NCBI GenBank assembly: GCA_902362725.1 | Contig: CABIXM010000008.1 | Span: 1-64,000, forward strand | Origin: Clostridiaceae bacterium | GTDB lineage: Bacteria; Bacillota; Clostridia; Lachnospirales; Lachnospiraceae | DNA: 64,000 bases | Direction of reading: 5' to 3' | Part shown: positions 18,845-29,511 of the stretch, piece by piece | How positions within the stretch are numbered: the stretch's first letter is position 1 | How the letters are laid out: each line of letters starts with the position of its first letter | The notes under the pieces: model-generated | What the model saw: only the letters and a program-made list of their open reading frames with translations | Database searches by the model: none | Told to the model about the DNA's origin: nothing | Program-made: the position numbers and the translations under genes

Positions 18845-19611
18845 AAACGATGAGACGGATATGGAACAGTTTTAAAATCGCATTTGCCATGTATTCCAAG
18901 ATTCCCATGCCCCGGGCGGACTGGGAGAAGGAAAATATGCGCTATATGATGTGCTTCTTTCCCTTTGTGGGCATCGTCATCGGCGCGCTGATGGTGGGCT
19001 GGAGCTTCTTAAGCGGAAAGCTCGGCGTGGGCGACAGCCTCCGGGGCGTCATTTATGTGCTGATTCCGGTGCTGGTGACCGGCGGCATCCACCTGGACGG
19101 CCTGCTGGATACGGCGGACGCCCTGTCCTCCTGGCAGCCGAAGGAAAAGAAGCTGGAGATTCTCAAGGATTCCAATGCGGGAGCCTTCGCGGTCATCGTG
19201 GCCTGCTGTTATTTCCTGGCCTGCTTCGGCTTCTGGACGGAGCTGTCGGGCCGTCAGGTGCTGGTGCTCTCCGGCGGCTATGTGCTGTCCCGGTCCATGA
19301 GCGGCCTTTCGGTAGCGTCCTTTCCCTGCGCCCGCAAGACCGGAACGGTAGCAACCTTTTCCGACGCGGTGCAGGAGCGCACGGTCATGACCTGCCTCTA
19401 CATTCTGCTTTTTCTGTCCGCGGGCTTCATGTGCCTGCTGGACGCGAAGCTTGGCACGGCGGCTGTGGTGGGAGCCTGGTGTACGTTTTTCTGGTATTAT
19501 TGTATGTCCATGAAACAGTTCGGCGGCATCACCGGCGATCTGGCGGGCTGCTTCGTGCAGACCTGCGAGCTGGTCATGGCCATCTGCGTGTGGGCGGCGG
19601 GGAAGTTCTAG
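18841..19611 (+). CDS. cobS: Adenosylcobinamide-GDP ribazoletransferase (cobalamin synthase)
   Basis: A 256-residue integral membrane protein that joins adenosylcobinamide-GDP and alpha-ribazole (phosphate). FKIAFAMYSKIPMP at the N-terminus and the acidic GGIHLDGLLDTADAL motif near residue 81 are the CobS signatures; the aspartates are thought to bind metal. Several hydrophobic segments follow, including FAVIVACCYFLACFGFW and CLYILLFLSAGFMCLL. It is the last gene before a strong terminator, and base composition changes sharply just after it. Confidence 0.94.
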   Translation: MKTMRRIWNSFKIAFAMYSKIPMPRADWEKENMRYMMCFFPFVGIVIGALMVGWSFLSGKLGVGDSLRGVIYVLIPVLVTGGIHLDGLLDTADALSSWQPKEKKLEILKDSNAGAFAVIVACCYFLACFGFWTELSGRQVLVLSGGYVLSRSMSGLSVASFPCARKTGTVATFSDAVQERTVMTCLYILLFLSAGFMCLLDAKLGTAAVVGAWCTFFWYYCMSMKQFGGITGDLAGCFVQTCELVMAICVWAAGKF

Positions 19612-19633
19612 TATTTCAATAAGTTGAAAATTG

Positions 19634-19664
19634 CGTCGGAGTTGAAAAACTCCGGCGTTTTTTT
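19634..19664 (+). terminator. Terminator after cobS
   Basis: A 10-bp stem with one wobble pair (19634-19643 with 19648-19657, loop GAAA) is followed by seven T. It ends the cobT-side cobalamin transcript before the AT-rich PTS region. Confidence 0.85.
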
Positions 19665-19696
19665 CAATGAAATTATTAGCCTGACAGGCAATGTAT

Positions 19697-19725
19697 TTGT
19701 ACAAAACGATAAACCGTGTTAAAAT
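19697..19725 (+). promoter_or_regulatory. Predicted sigma-A promoter of the RpiR gene
   Basis: TTGTAC (19697-19702) and TAAAAT (19720-19725) are separated by exactly 17 bases, about 45 bases before the regulator start. The GGGAGGTG ribosome site follows at 19758-19765. Confidence 0.7.
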
Positions 19726-19770
19726 GAAGGAGTTGTCAGAAATAAGATTTGTTATACGGGAGGTGTCACT

Positions 19771-20576
19771 ATGGCAGGAATTAATAAGTTAGGATTTTTA
19801 AATTCTTTGATAGAAATCGTAAATAATAACATGGAAGAAGATGCTGCAACAAGTGTTCTTGCAAGATATTTTCTTGTGAATTTTAACAGACTTCCTGAGT
19901 TAAACATATACGATGTGGCAGAAAATTGTTTTGTGACTCGATCTTCTGTGCGACGATTTTGTCAATCCCTTGGATTTGATAATTATAAAGAATTAAAAAA
20001 ACAGTTAGAAAATGTGCAGGATAATTACCATTATTATAAAGATGTTGTAATTACAGAAAATTATGGACAGAAAACAGCGGAAGAACTCTATCAAATGGCA
20101 TTGGATTGTAATTCAAATGTGAGGGATTATGTGGAAAAAATTTCAGATTATATTCATGAGAGTAATCAGGTGGTATTCCTGGTTTCTGATATTTATTCGA
20201 GACAATGCAATGAATTTCAAAAAGGAATGATTCTTCTTGGAAAAATGGTAAAAATTGTGGGGCAGCAGTATGAAAATAATAAGCTTCTCTCACGTTTGGC
20301 ACAAAATGATATGGTGATTACAGTATCTGTGGGCGGATTTTTTGCTGAGGCTTCTATAAAAATTATACAGAATCTTACCTGCAAAAAATATTGCTGACAT
20401 CTAAGCGCTCAAAAAAATATAAGACATATTACAATGAGGTATTATATATTTGCAATCATGAACTTGGTGTAGACAGAACTGTATATCATGTTTACGCAGT
20501 TCCCTATTGTTTGGATTTGATTTTGTTCGCATATAAGAAAAAGTACGCAAATAGGAGCGTTTTTTGCACCCCATAA
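19771..20576 (+). pseudogene. RpiR/MurR-family regulator, frameshifted in the SIS domain
   Basis: The first frame gives 208 residues: an RpiR helix-turn-helix (DVAENCFVTRSSVRRFCQSLGF, near residues 49-70) and the first half of a SIS sugar-phosphate domain (VVFLVSDIYSRQ, MVITVSVGG). It ends early at a TGA at 20395. The continuing frame starting at 20391 supplies the missing end of a SIS domain (LLTSKRSKKYKTYY to FAYKKKYANR). The two join if one A is added to the six-A run at 20383-20388. It may be a true loss, slippage at the A run, or a read error. It stands directly before a PTS operon that it would be expected to regulate. AT-rich codon use differs from the cob genes. Confidence 0.8.
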
Positions 20577-20659
20577 GAAATAATAATACTCTACAATTGA
20601 AAATGTACTAGGAAAAAGACAGCTGCAGCGTCAGAATATTTTCATTTATGGAGGGTGCT

Positions 20660-23519
<2,860 letters not shown>

Positions 23520-23530
23520 GCTTTGATTTA

Positions 23531-23577
23531 ATAAAAGAAATCGCTCTGATATGGAAAATGGGCGATTTCTTTTATCT
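23531..23577. terminator. Bidirectional terminator after the phospho-beta-glucosidase
   Basis: Perfect 14-bp arms (23531-23544 and 23562-23575) with A-rich left and T-rich right ends can stop transcription from both sides. The 120 bases beyond it, up to 23694, hold nothing recognisable. Confidence 0.85.
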
Positions 23578-23714
23578 TTTGTGTTTCCCTTGCAGGATGG
23601 TATAAAAAATAATCCGACACAACAACGTTATACCAGAATGGAGAAAATAGAAGAATCGGAGGTTAATTTCCTGGACTTACATTGTATAAAATTAGGAGGA
23701 AATCAGATATGATA

Positions 23715-23931
23715 AAGTATATTATTTAAGACATAAGTAATGACATGAGACATCTTATCTTTCTCCTTTAAATATAAGGTATATCAGTTTTGTTTAGTGA
23801 GAAGCAGAGTAAACAGAATAAACAATATGTTTATAGAATTAAATATAGACTTTTGTTTGTAAAATAGATATACAAAAAGAGCATAACATGATAATCCACC
23901 CTAATTTACGAAGGTATAAAAAAATATACTT
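23715..23931. mobile_element. Candidate small AT-rich insertion (MITE-like)
   Basis: The sequence just left (23695-23714, AGGAGGAAATCAGATATGATA-like) matches the leader and start of the intact CobU-like gene at 25133-25153. The sequence from 23939 onward matches its continuation. The 217 bases between are AT-rich, carry no ORF, and begin and end with 13-bp terminal inverted repeats that match at 12 positions (AAGTATATTATTT at the left). ATA flanks both ends directly and could be a 3-bp target duplication. Seven bases of unexplained sequence remain at the right junction. In such AT-rich DNA part of the match could be chance. Confidence 0.4.
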
Positions 23932-23938
23932 ATAGTCC

Positions 23939-24292
23939 ATACTGATTACAGGCGGAGCCTTTCAGAGGGAAAAAGTCTGCGCCATGGAAAGATCTATGGC
24001 AACACCCTGGGGCGCTATATCGGAACCACCAATGAGCCATTGTGCGAGGAGGGAAAAGAAGCCCTGCAGGCTATTTTCGAAGCAGGGATCTACCCCATGC
24101 CGGACGTACAAAGAACTGGCCGGGAACGCGGCCTACCAGGCCAGGATTGACAGCAACAGCACGCTACCCTTTCAGGGAGGCCTTTCAGGAGCGGTGCGTC
24201 AGGGCTTTCACAAAGTCCTTGCGGACTTAAAACGGAAAGCGGTTCACCGGGCGATCCTTGTGGACATGGAGGAACGATTATGAGTATCCTGG
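23939..24292 (+). pseudogene. Decayed copy of the CobU-like/cobC gene pair
   Basis: This stretch is closely similar to the intact pair at 25150-26165 but with large internal deletions. It keeps the first dozen codons of the CobU-like gene and then jumps to the catalytic start of cobC (the stretch encoding HGKTYGNTLGRYIGTT). It loses about 125 bases of the middle of cobC, resumes at the KELSGNAAYQA region and ends near the second histidine motif. Small indels break the frame several times. The reading frames that remain open are fragments. The 24293-24371 tail has no recognisable content. Confidence 0.85.
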
Positions 24293-24371
24293 CAGGCAGC
24301 ATACTGGGAAGTAGTATGGCGTATCGAAGAAAGAGAAGATAAAGGATTTAGAAATATCGGGATTGCAGGAA

Positions 24372-24417
24372 AAAACAGCCTGTGTTATTGTAGAAAAACA
24401 GTAACACAGGCTGTTTT
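24372..24417. terminator. Long perfect hairpin, bidirectional terminator
   Basis: Perfect 16-bp arms (24372-24387 and 24402-24417) have A-rich and T-rich outer ends. It separates the decayed cobC copy from the toxin-antitoxin pair. Confidence 0.8.
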
Positions 24418-24423
24418 AGACCC

Positions 24424-24452
24424 TTGCGGGATAAAGGCGTAAAACGTATAAT
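24424..24452 (+). promoter_or_regulatory. Predicted promoter of the MNT/HEPN operon
   Basis: TTGCGG (24424-24429) and TATAAT (24447-24452) are 17 bases apart. The expected transcript would start about 25 bases before the AGGAGGTG ribosome site of the nucleotidyltransferase gene. Confidence 0.65.
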
Positions 24453-24483
24453 AAAAGAAGAAAAGGAACAGGAGGTGCGGCAA

Positions 24484-24777
24484 ATGCAATTATCCAGAAA
24501 AGAGATAGAAACATGTATTAGAACGCTTCTTATAAAATATCATGCAGAATATGCCATTCTTTTTGGTTCCTATGCCAGAGGAGAGGAGACAGAAGAATCG
24601 GATATTGATGTGATAGTTGTAGGTGGGGAGCATTTCCGGGCGAAAGATATTTTTGCGTTTGGAGAAGAATTGCGGGAAATGACGAAGAAAGATGTAGATG
24701 CATTTGAACTTCGAGAAGTGAATAGAAACAGTGAATTCTATGATACCGTTATGCGGGAGGGAGTGAAGATTGCGTGA
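24484..24777 (+). CDS. mntA: MNT-type nucleotidyltransferase antitoxin
   Basis: A 97-residue minimal nucleotidyltransferase. The GSYARGEETEESDIDV segment gives the GS-x10-D-x-D catalytic motif; a third carboxylate is probably in KKDVDAFEL. Family members paired with HEPN toxins neutralise them by adding AMP to a tyrosine in the toxin active-site motif. An in-frame start 60 bases upstream is possible, but AGGAGGTG ten bases before this ATG supports the short form. The stop overlaps the HEPN start (GTGA). AT-rich codon use sets the pair apart from the cob genes. Confidence 0.87.
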   Translation: MQLSRKEIETCIRTLLIKYHAEYAILFGSYARGEETEESDIDVIVVGGEHFRAKDIFAFGEELREMTKKDVDAFELREVNRNSEFYDTVMREGVKIA

Positions 24778-25130
24778 AAAAGTCAGATGAAGAACGGTTA
24801 AAGAAAATTATTTCTACATGGGAAAGCCTTAGCAGGCAAATGAAAGAGCGTAATATTACAAAAGAAGATTTACTGAATGATGAGTTCTCACAATGGGCAG
24901 TTACCACGCCGTTGTATAATATAGGAGAACAGGTATATTATCTGAGTGATGAATTGAAAAAGAATTATCCGGAACAACCATGGAGTATGGTTGCAGGATT
25001 AAGGCATCGTCTGGTACATGATTATGACGGAATCAACTGGTCGATTATTGTGGAAGTTGTGTTTGAAGATATGGAACCGTTTGTCGAAGAAGTAAGAAAA
25101 ATTCTATTTGAGATAACGAGTACAAGATAA
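24774..25130 (+). CDS. hepT: HEPN-domain RNase toxin (HepT/DUF86)
   Basis: A 118-residue all-helical protein with a RHRLVHDY motif, a variant of the R-x4-H-x-Y HEPN ribonuclease site (usually RN-x3-H-x-Y). The final tyrosine is the residue AMPylated by the partner enzyme in characterised systems. It starts with GTG, preceded by GGGAGGGAG, and overlaps the antitoxin by four bases. A toxin-antitoxin module between two copies of the cob fragment suggests insertion during rearrangement of this locus. Confidence 0.87.
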   Translation: MKKSDEERLKKIISTWESLSRQMKERNITKEDLLNDEFSQWAVTTPLYNIGEQVYYLSDELKKNYPEQPWSMVAGLRHRLVHDYDGINWSIIVEVVFEDMEPFVEEVRKILFEITSTR

Positions 25131-25149
25131 ACGTAGGAGGAAATCAGAC

Positions 25150-25533
25150 ATGATACTGATTACAGGCGGAGCCTTTCAGGGAAAAAGGACATACGCAATG
25201 GAGCATTTTCAGCTGACAGCTGATGATTTTGTAAACGGGGCCGACTGCGCGGAAGCAGATCTGTTTCAGGCGAAAGCGGTCACGGATTTTCAGGAATATG
25301 TACGCCGGGTACTGAAGGAGGGCGGCGACGCGTCCACGCTGGCAGAAACATTGTATACAGAAAATCCGGATATCCTTGTAATTACGAACGAGCTGGGAAG
25401 CGGCGTGATACCTGCGGATCCCTTTGACCGCCAGTGGCGGGAGGCCTCCGGACGGGCAGCCTGCGATCTGGCGAAATACGCAGTAGAGGTTTATCGTGTG
25501 GTCTGCGGGATTGGGACGGTGATCAAGGAATGA
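25150..25533 (+). CDS. Short CobU-like P-loop protein
   Basis: A 127-residue protein related to adenosylcobinamide kinase/guanylyltransferase but lacking its middle. The N-terminus MILITGGAFQGKRTYA is a CobU-type phosphate loop with QGKR in place of SGKS. The second half, ITNELGSGVIPADPF to GRAACDLAKYAVEVYRVV, matches the C-terminal half of CobU well. The guanylyl-accepting histidine segment is missing. A full-length CobU exists at 18305, so this may be a kinase-only or regulatory form. ATGA overlap with cobC indicates coupled translation. It is the parent of the decayed copy at 23939. Confidence 0.7.
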   Translation: MILITGGAFQGKRTYAMEHFQLTADDFVNGADCAEADLFQAKAVTDFQEYVRRVLKEGGDASTLAETLYTENPDILVITNELGSGVIPADPFDRQWREASGRAACDLAKYAVEVYRVVCGIGTVIKE

Positions 25534-26165
25534 AGGAGCTGTATCTGATTCGTCATGGAAAGACTTATGGCAATACCCTGGGGCGCTACATCGGAACCAC
25601 CGACGAGCCCCTGTGCGAGGAGGGAAGAGAAGCCCTGCAGGCTATTTTCGAAGCGGGGCTCTACCCCATGCCGGACGTCCTGTACGGAAGTCCCCTGAAG
25701 CGCTGCCGGGAGACGGGGGCGATTTTATTTCCGGGCAAGAAAATGATTCCGGTTTCCCGGCTCCGAGAATGTGATTTCGGCGAATTCGAAAATAAGAATT
25801 ACAAAGAACTGTCCGGGAATGCGGCCTACCAGGCCTGGATTGACAGCAACGGCACGCTGCCCTTTCCGGGAGGCGAAAGCCGGGAGGCCTTTGAAGAGCG
25901 GTGCGTCACGGGCTTTCAGGAAGTCCTTGCGGATTTAAAAGGAAAGGCGGTTCACCGGGCGGCCCTTGTGGTACACGGAGGAACGATTATGAGTATCCTG
26001 GCAGCTTACGCGGCGCAGAAAGAGGAGTTTTATCACTGGCAGATTCAGAACGGAGAGGGCTTTCGTATGCTTGTGAATGAGACGGAAAAAGGAGGAGTTT
26101 TTCTCGATGAAATATCACATCTATGCCCTGATTCTGGGCTTTGTGCTGGATCTGATCTTCGGTGA
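25530..26165 (+). CDS. cobC: Alpha-ribazole phosphatase-type histidine phosphatase
   Basis: A 211-residue member of the histidine phosphatase (phosphoglycerate mutase) family. LIRHGKT at residues 5-11 holds the phospho-accepting histidine. The second histidine is in LVVHGGTIMSI. SPLKRCRET and ECDFGEFENK match CobC. It removes phosphate from alpha-ribazole phosphate or cobalamin phosphate. Its ATG overlaps the stop of the CobU-like gene, and its last 59 bases overlap the start of cbiB. A longer upstream ORF in this frame is only read-through. Confidence 0.85.
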   Translation: MKELYLIRHGKTYGNTLGRYIGTTDEPLCEEGREALQAIFEAGLYPMPDVLYGSPLKRCRETGAILFPGKKMIPVSRLRECDFGEFENKNYKELSGNAAYQAWIDSNGTLPFPGGESREAFEERCVTGFQEVLADLKGKAVHRAALVVHGGTIMSILAAYAAQKEEFYHWQIQNGEGFRMLVNETEKGGVFLDEISHLCPDSGLCAGSDLR

Positions 26166-27078
26166 TCCAAGATGCTTATATCACCCCATCTGTCTCATCG
26201 GCAATCTGATTTCCCATGGGGAGAAGCCCTTCCGGGCGGCGTTCCCGAAGACGGAGAAGGGCGAGCTGGCAGCAGGCGTGTTCTTCTGTATTTTCGTGGT
26301 GGCCGTATCTACAGCAGTTCCCTTCGGACTTTTATATCTGGCCCGGAACATCAATTTCTGGCTGTATTTTGCCTTGCTGACATTCTGGAGTTTCCAAATT
26401 TTAGCAACGAAATCTCTGAAAACCGAGAGCATGAAGGTCTACGACGCTTTAAAAGAGGGCGATCTGGAAAAGGCCCGCCATGCGGTGTCCATGATTGTGG
26501 GACGCGATACCCAGGCCTTAAATGAGGAGGGCGTAGCCAAGGCGGCAGTGGAGACGGTGGCGGAAAATTCCTCCGACGGCGTGGTGGCTCCCCTGCTTTT
26601 TCTGGCCATCGGCGGCCCGGTTCTGGGCTTTTTCTATAAGGCGGTAAATACCCTGGATTCCATGGTGGGCTATAAGAACGACAAATATCTGTATTTCGGC
26701 CGCTTCTCCGCGAAGCTGGACGATGTGCTGAATTATATCCCCGCCCGGATAAGCGGCCTTCTGCTGGTTGCGGCGAGCCCGCTGGCAGGCTTAAGCATAT
26801 CCGGCGCCTGGAGGATCTGGCTGCGGGATCGCCGTAACCATGCCAGCCCCAACTCCGCCCAGACTGAGGCGGCAGCGGCGGGCGCGCTTGAAGTTCAGCT
26901 GGCCGGGGACGCTTATTATTTCGGAAAGCTTTATAAAAAGCCGACCATCGGCGATCCCATCCGCCCGGTGGAGTATGAGGATATCCGCCGCATGAACCGG
27001 CTGATGTACGCGGGCGTGATTCTGGCACTGACGCTTGTGGCGACAGTAGCGGCGCTGGCCGGGGTGCTGGCAGTATAA
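26107..27078 (+). CDS. cbiB: Adenosylcobinamide-phosphate synthase
   Basis: A 323-residue membrane protein that attaches aminopropanol phosphate to adenosylcobyric acid. The N-terminus LDLIFGDPRCLYHPI is a strong CbiB signature. The VAENSSDGVVAPLLF segment and the GYKNDKYLYFGRFSAKLDDVLNYIPAR segment complete the match. Four to five hydrophobic spans are visible. GGAGGAG at 26091-26097 fixes this ATG over one ten codons upstream. The substantial overlap with cobC suggests tight coupling. Confidence 0.94.
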   Translation: MKYHIYALILGFVLDLIFGDPRCLYHPICLIGNLISHGEKPFRAAFPKTEKGELAAGVFFCIFVVAVSTAVPFGLLYLARNINFWLYFALLTFWSFQILATKSLKTESMKVYDALKEGDLEKARHAVSMIVGRDTQALNEEGVAKAAVETVAENSSDGVVAPLLFLAIGGPVLGFFYKAVNTLDSMVGYKNDKYLYFGRFSAKLDDVLNYIPARISGLLLVAASPLAGLSISGAWRIWLRDRRNHASPNSAQTEAAAAGALEVQLAGDAYYFGKLYKKPTIGDPIRPVEYEDIRRMNRLMYAGVILALTLVATVAALAGVLAV

Positions 27079-27091
27079 GAATGATAGACGA

Positions 27092-27120
27092 AAGCCTGCT
27101 TGTAAAAAAGCAGGCTTCAT
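27092..27120 (+). terminator. Hairpin after cbiB
   Basis: Perfect 10-bp arms (27092-27101 and 27108-27117) are followed by a mixed, only partly T-rich tail, so termination may be partial. Confidence 0.55.
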
Positions 27121-27166
27121 GTTATTCTGAAGGTACGGAGAACCAGAGCAGTAAGGAGGGGACAGT

Positions 27167-28849
27167 ATGCCAGAATTAAATATTCCTGTGGGCGTTTCAG
27201 ACTTTCGGGAAATCCGGCAAAATGGCTATTACTATATCGATAAATCCGGTTTGATTCGGGAATTACTGAAGAACACAGCTACCAAAGTGACCCTGATTAC
27301 TCGGCCTCGGCGCTTTGGAAAAACCCTCAGTATGAGTATGCTGGAAAATTTCTTTGATATCCGAAAAGACAGCAGAGCGTGGTTTGAGGGTCTGGAAATC
27401 GCCAGGGACAGTGAACTGTGCCAGGCCTGGATGAATCAATGGCCGACGGTTTTCTTTTCTTTAAAGGATATTGACGGCTTGAATTTTGAATCTGCGTATG
27501 GACAACTGAAAGCACAGATTTCCGAATTATATAAAAAATATGCGTACCTGCTGGAATATGACGCAATCGATCCGGATGATAAACAAAATTTCCTGGATTT
27601 GAAGGCAGGACGGGCCGGAGAAGTACAGGTGAGCCGTGCCTTAAGCCTGTTGCTGCGGATCATGGAGGCATATTATCAGAAGCCGGTGATCCTGCTTCTG
27701 GATGAATATGATGTGCCCGTGGCAAAGGCAAGCAGCAATGGTTATTATGAGCAGATGCTGGAAGTTATCAAAACCATGATGAGTACGGCCTTAAAGGATA
27801 ACAGTTGTCTGCGGTTTGCAGTTATCACAGGCTGTCTGAAGATTGCCAAAGAAAGCATTTTTACAGGAACCAATAATCTGGTTTCCGATACCATCGGCAC
27901 TTCTGGACTGAATGAATATTTTGGATTTACACAGAAGGATGTGGATCGGCTGCTTGAGGATGCCGGGGCAAATAGTCAGGCGGAGAACATAAAGGTCTGG
28001 TACGACGGATATCGTTTCGGAAATTTTGAGGTATACTGTCCCTGGGATGTGATGAATTATCTCCGGGATTTTCAGCAGAATCCGGAAGCCAGACCGGTCA
28101 GTTACTGGAAAAATACCAGTGATAATGCCATTATCCGTTCCTTTATTGATTACGCGGGAGGAGCCATTACTAAAAAACTGGAAACATTGCTTTCCGGCGG
28201 TTATATTCTTCAGCATATTGATGAAAATCTGACGTATGATTATCTCCATTCATCCGAAGACAATCTCTGGAGCGTCCTGTATCTGACCGGATATCTGACC
28301 GGACTGAGGGAAGAGGAGCTGCCGGGAGTTGTGCCGGATGGAATGACAGCTCTTCGGATTCCCAACGAGGAAATCCGGGAGATTTTTGAGACAACCATTC
28401 GGAAATGGTTTGACGATAGCGCCAAAACCTGGAACCGAAAGGATTTATTTGCTTCTATCTGGCAGGGAGACAGCGAGGCTGCCACAGAGGAAATCAACAA
28501 GCTGCTGCGCAGAACCATCAGCTATCACGATTACCGAGAAGATTTTTATCATGCCTTTCTGGCCGGTATCTTTACCGGCGCGGGTTATGCCGTGGAATCC
28601 AACAAGGAGCATGGCGAAGGGCGCAGCGATATTGTGGTTTCTGATTACACGGACGGTTGGGTTGCCATATTTGAGATCAAATATTCGGACAGCCCGGAGG
28701 AGTTGGAAACGGACTGCGAGAAGGCGATCAGGCAGATGGATGAGCGGATGTACGCGGTAGAATATGAGGAACAGTATCCGGCGGAGAGGATTCTCTGCTA
28801 CGGTATTTCCTTCTTTAAGAAGCGTTGTCTGGTGAAAAAGAAAGCGTAA
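27167..28849 (+). CDS. AAA-ATPase-like protein with C-terminal PD-(D/E)XK nuclease domain (DUF1703)
   Basis: A 560-residue protein of a large accessory family of gut Firmicutes and Bacteroidetes. The N-terminus IPVGVSDFREIR to YYIDKSGLI leads into a phosphate loop in RPRRFGKTLSMS (near residue 48) and a Walker B-like ILLLDEYD (near 180). The C-terminal part has the nuclease motif GRSDIVVSD then FEIKYS (D-x-n-E-x-K, near residues 487-505). The cellular role is unknown; mobile or defence functions have been proposed. It interrupts the cobalamin gene series between cbiB and the adenosyltransferase and has its own ribosome site, AAGGAGGGG. Confidence 0.85.
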   Translation: MPELNIPVGVSDFREIRQNGYYYIDKSGLIRELLKNTATKVTLITRPRRFGKTLSMSMLENFFDIRKDSRAWFEGLEIARDSELCQAWMNQWPTVFFSLKDIDGLNFESAYGQLKAQISELYKKYAYLLEYDAIDPDDKQNFLDLKAGRAGEVQVSRALSLLLRIMEAYYQKPVILLLDEYDVPVAKASSNGYYEQMLEVIKTMMSTALKDNSCLRFAVITGCLKIAKESIFTGTNNLVSDTIGTSGLNEYFGFTQKDVDRLLEDAGANSQAENIKVWYDGYRFGNFEVYCPWDVMNYLRDFQQNPEARPVSYWKNTSDNAIIRSFIDYAGGAITKKLETLLSGGYILQHIDENLTYDYLHSSEDNLWSVLYLTGYLTGLREEELPGVVPDGMTALRIPNEEIREIFETTIRKWFDDSAKTWNRKDLFASIWQGDSEAATEEINKLLRRTISYHDYREDFYHAFLAGIFTGAGYAVESNKEHGEGRSDIVVSDYTDGWVAIFEIKYSDSPEELETDCEKAIRQMDERMYAVEYEEQYPAERILCYGISFFKKRCLVKKKA

Positions 28850-28867
28850 AATGAGGAGATTCGAATT

Positions 28868-29395
28868 ATGAAACAATCATGTATTCACATCTACTGCGGC
28901 GACGGTAAGGGAAAATCCACCGCAGTCACAGGGCTTGCTGTCCGGGCGGCAGGAAGCGGCAGAAGGGTCGTTTTCACCCAGTTTATGAAGGATGGGAAAT
29001 CTTCAGAACTGAAGGTACTGCGGGAGCTGCCCGGTGTCACGGTGCTGACCTGTGAGAAGCAGTTCGGCTTCTTCTGGAATATGACCGACGAGCAGAAAAA
29101 GGAGGCGGCAGCCGCCTATCAGGCGCTCTTTGACCGGGCCACAGAGCTGGCAGCGCAGGAAGATGCTTTCCTGCTGGTCATGGACGAGTTTATGTCCTGC
29201 TACAATCACGGCATGTTGAACCGGGAAAAAGCCCTGGATTTTCTGAAGAACCGTCCGAAAGGCCTGGAGGTGGCCCTGACAGGCCGGGATCCGGCCCCAG
29301 AGCTTCTGGAACTGGCCGATTATGTCTCCGAGGTGCGGAAAATCAAGCATCCCTTCGACCAGGGTGTACATGCCCGGAAGGGAATTGAGCTGTAG
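28868..29395 (+). CDS. cobO: Corrinoid (cob(I)alamin) adenosyltransferase, CobA/CobO/BtuR family
   Basis: A 175-residue P-loop enzyme that adenosylates the cob(I)yrinic acid diamide cobalt. CGDGKGKST at residues 10-18 is the reversed-orientation ATP loop of this family. TQFMKDGKSSEL, VMDEFMSC and ALTGRDPAPELLELADYVSEV complete the signature. It comes 18 bases after the ATPase/nuclease gene and is the last cobalamin gene seen. The symbol cobA is avoided because the methylase in the triple fusion carries that name. Confidence 0.92.
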   Translation: MKQSCIHIYCGDGKGKSTAVTGLAVRAAGSGRRVVFTQFMKDGKSSELKVLRELPGVTVLTCEKQFGFFWNMTDEQKKEAAAAYQALFDRATELAAQEDAFLLVMDEFMSCYNHGMLNREKALDFLKNRPKGLEVALTGRDPAPELLELADYVSEVRKIKHPFDQGVHARKGIEL

Positions 29396-29410
29396 GAGAA
29401 GAACAGGGGC

Positions 29411-29480
29411 TTGACAGGCCGGGGGAAAGAGTGGTAATGTGGAAATGCCCAGGGTCAAAAGAAGTCTGACCCGAATTTCC
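29411..29480 (+). promoter_or_regulatory. purC promoter and structured leader
   Basis: TTGACA (29411-29416) and a weak TAATGT (29435-29440) could form a promoter with an 18-base spacer. Directly after it lie two nested inverted repeats: GGAAAT/ATTTCC (29441-29446 with 29475-29480) outside GGGTCA/TGACCC (29452-29457 with 29467-29472). The arrangement may be an operator or a leader hairpin. It is not a recognised purine riboswitch. Confidence 0.45.
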
Positions 29481-29511
29481 ATTTAAAAACAGAATGATGA
29501 GGTGCAAGGAT

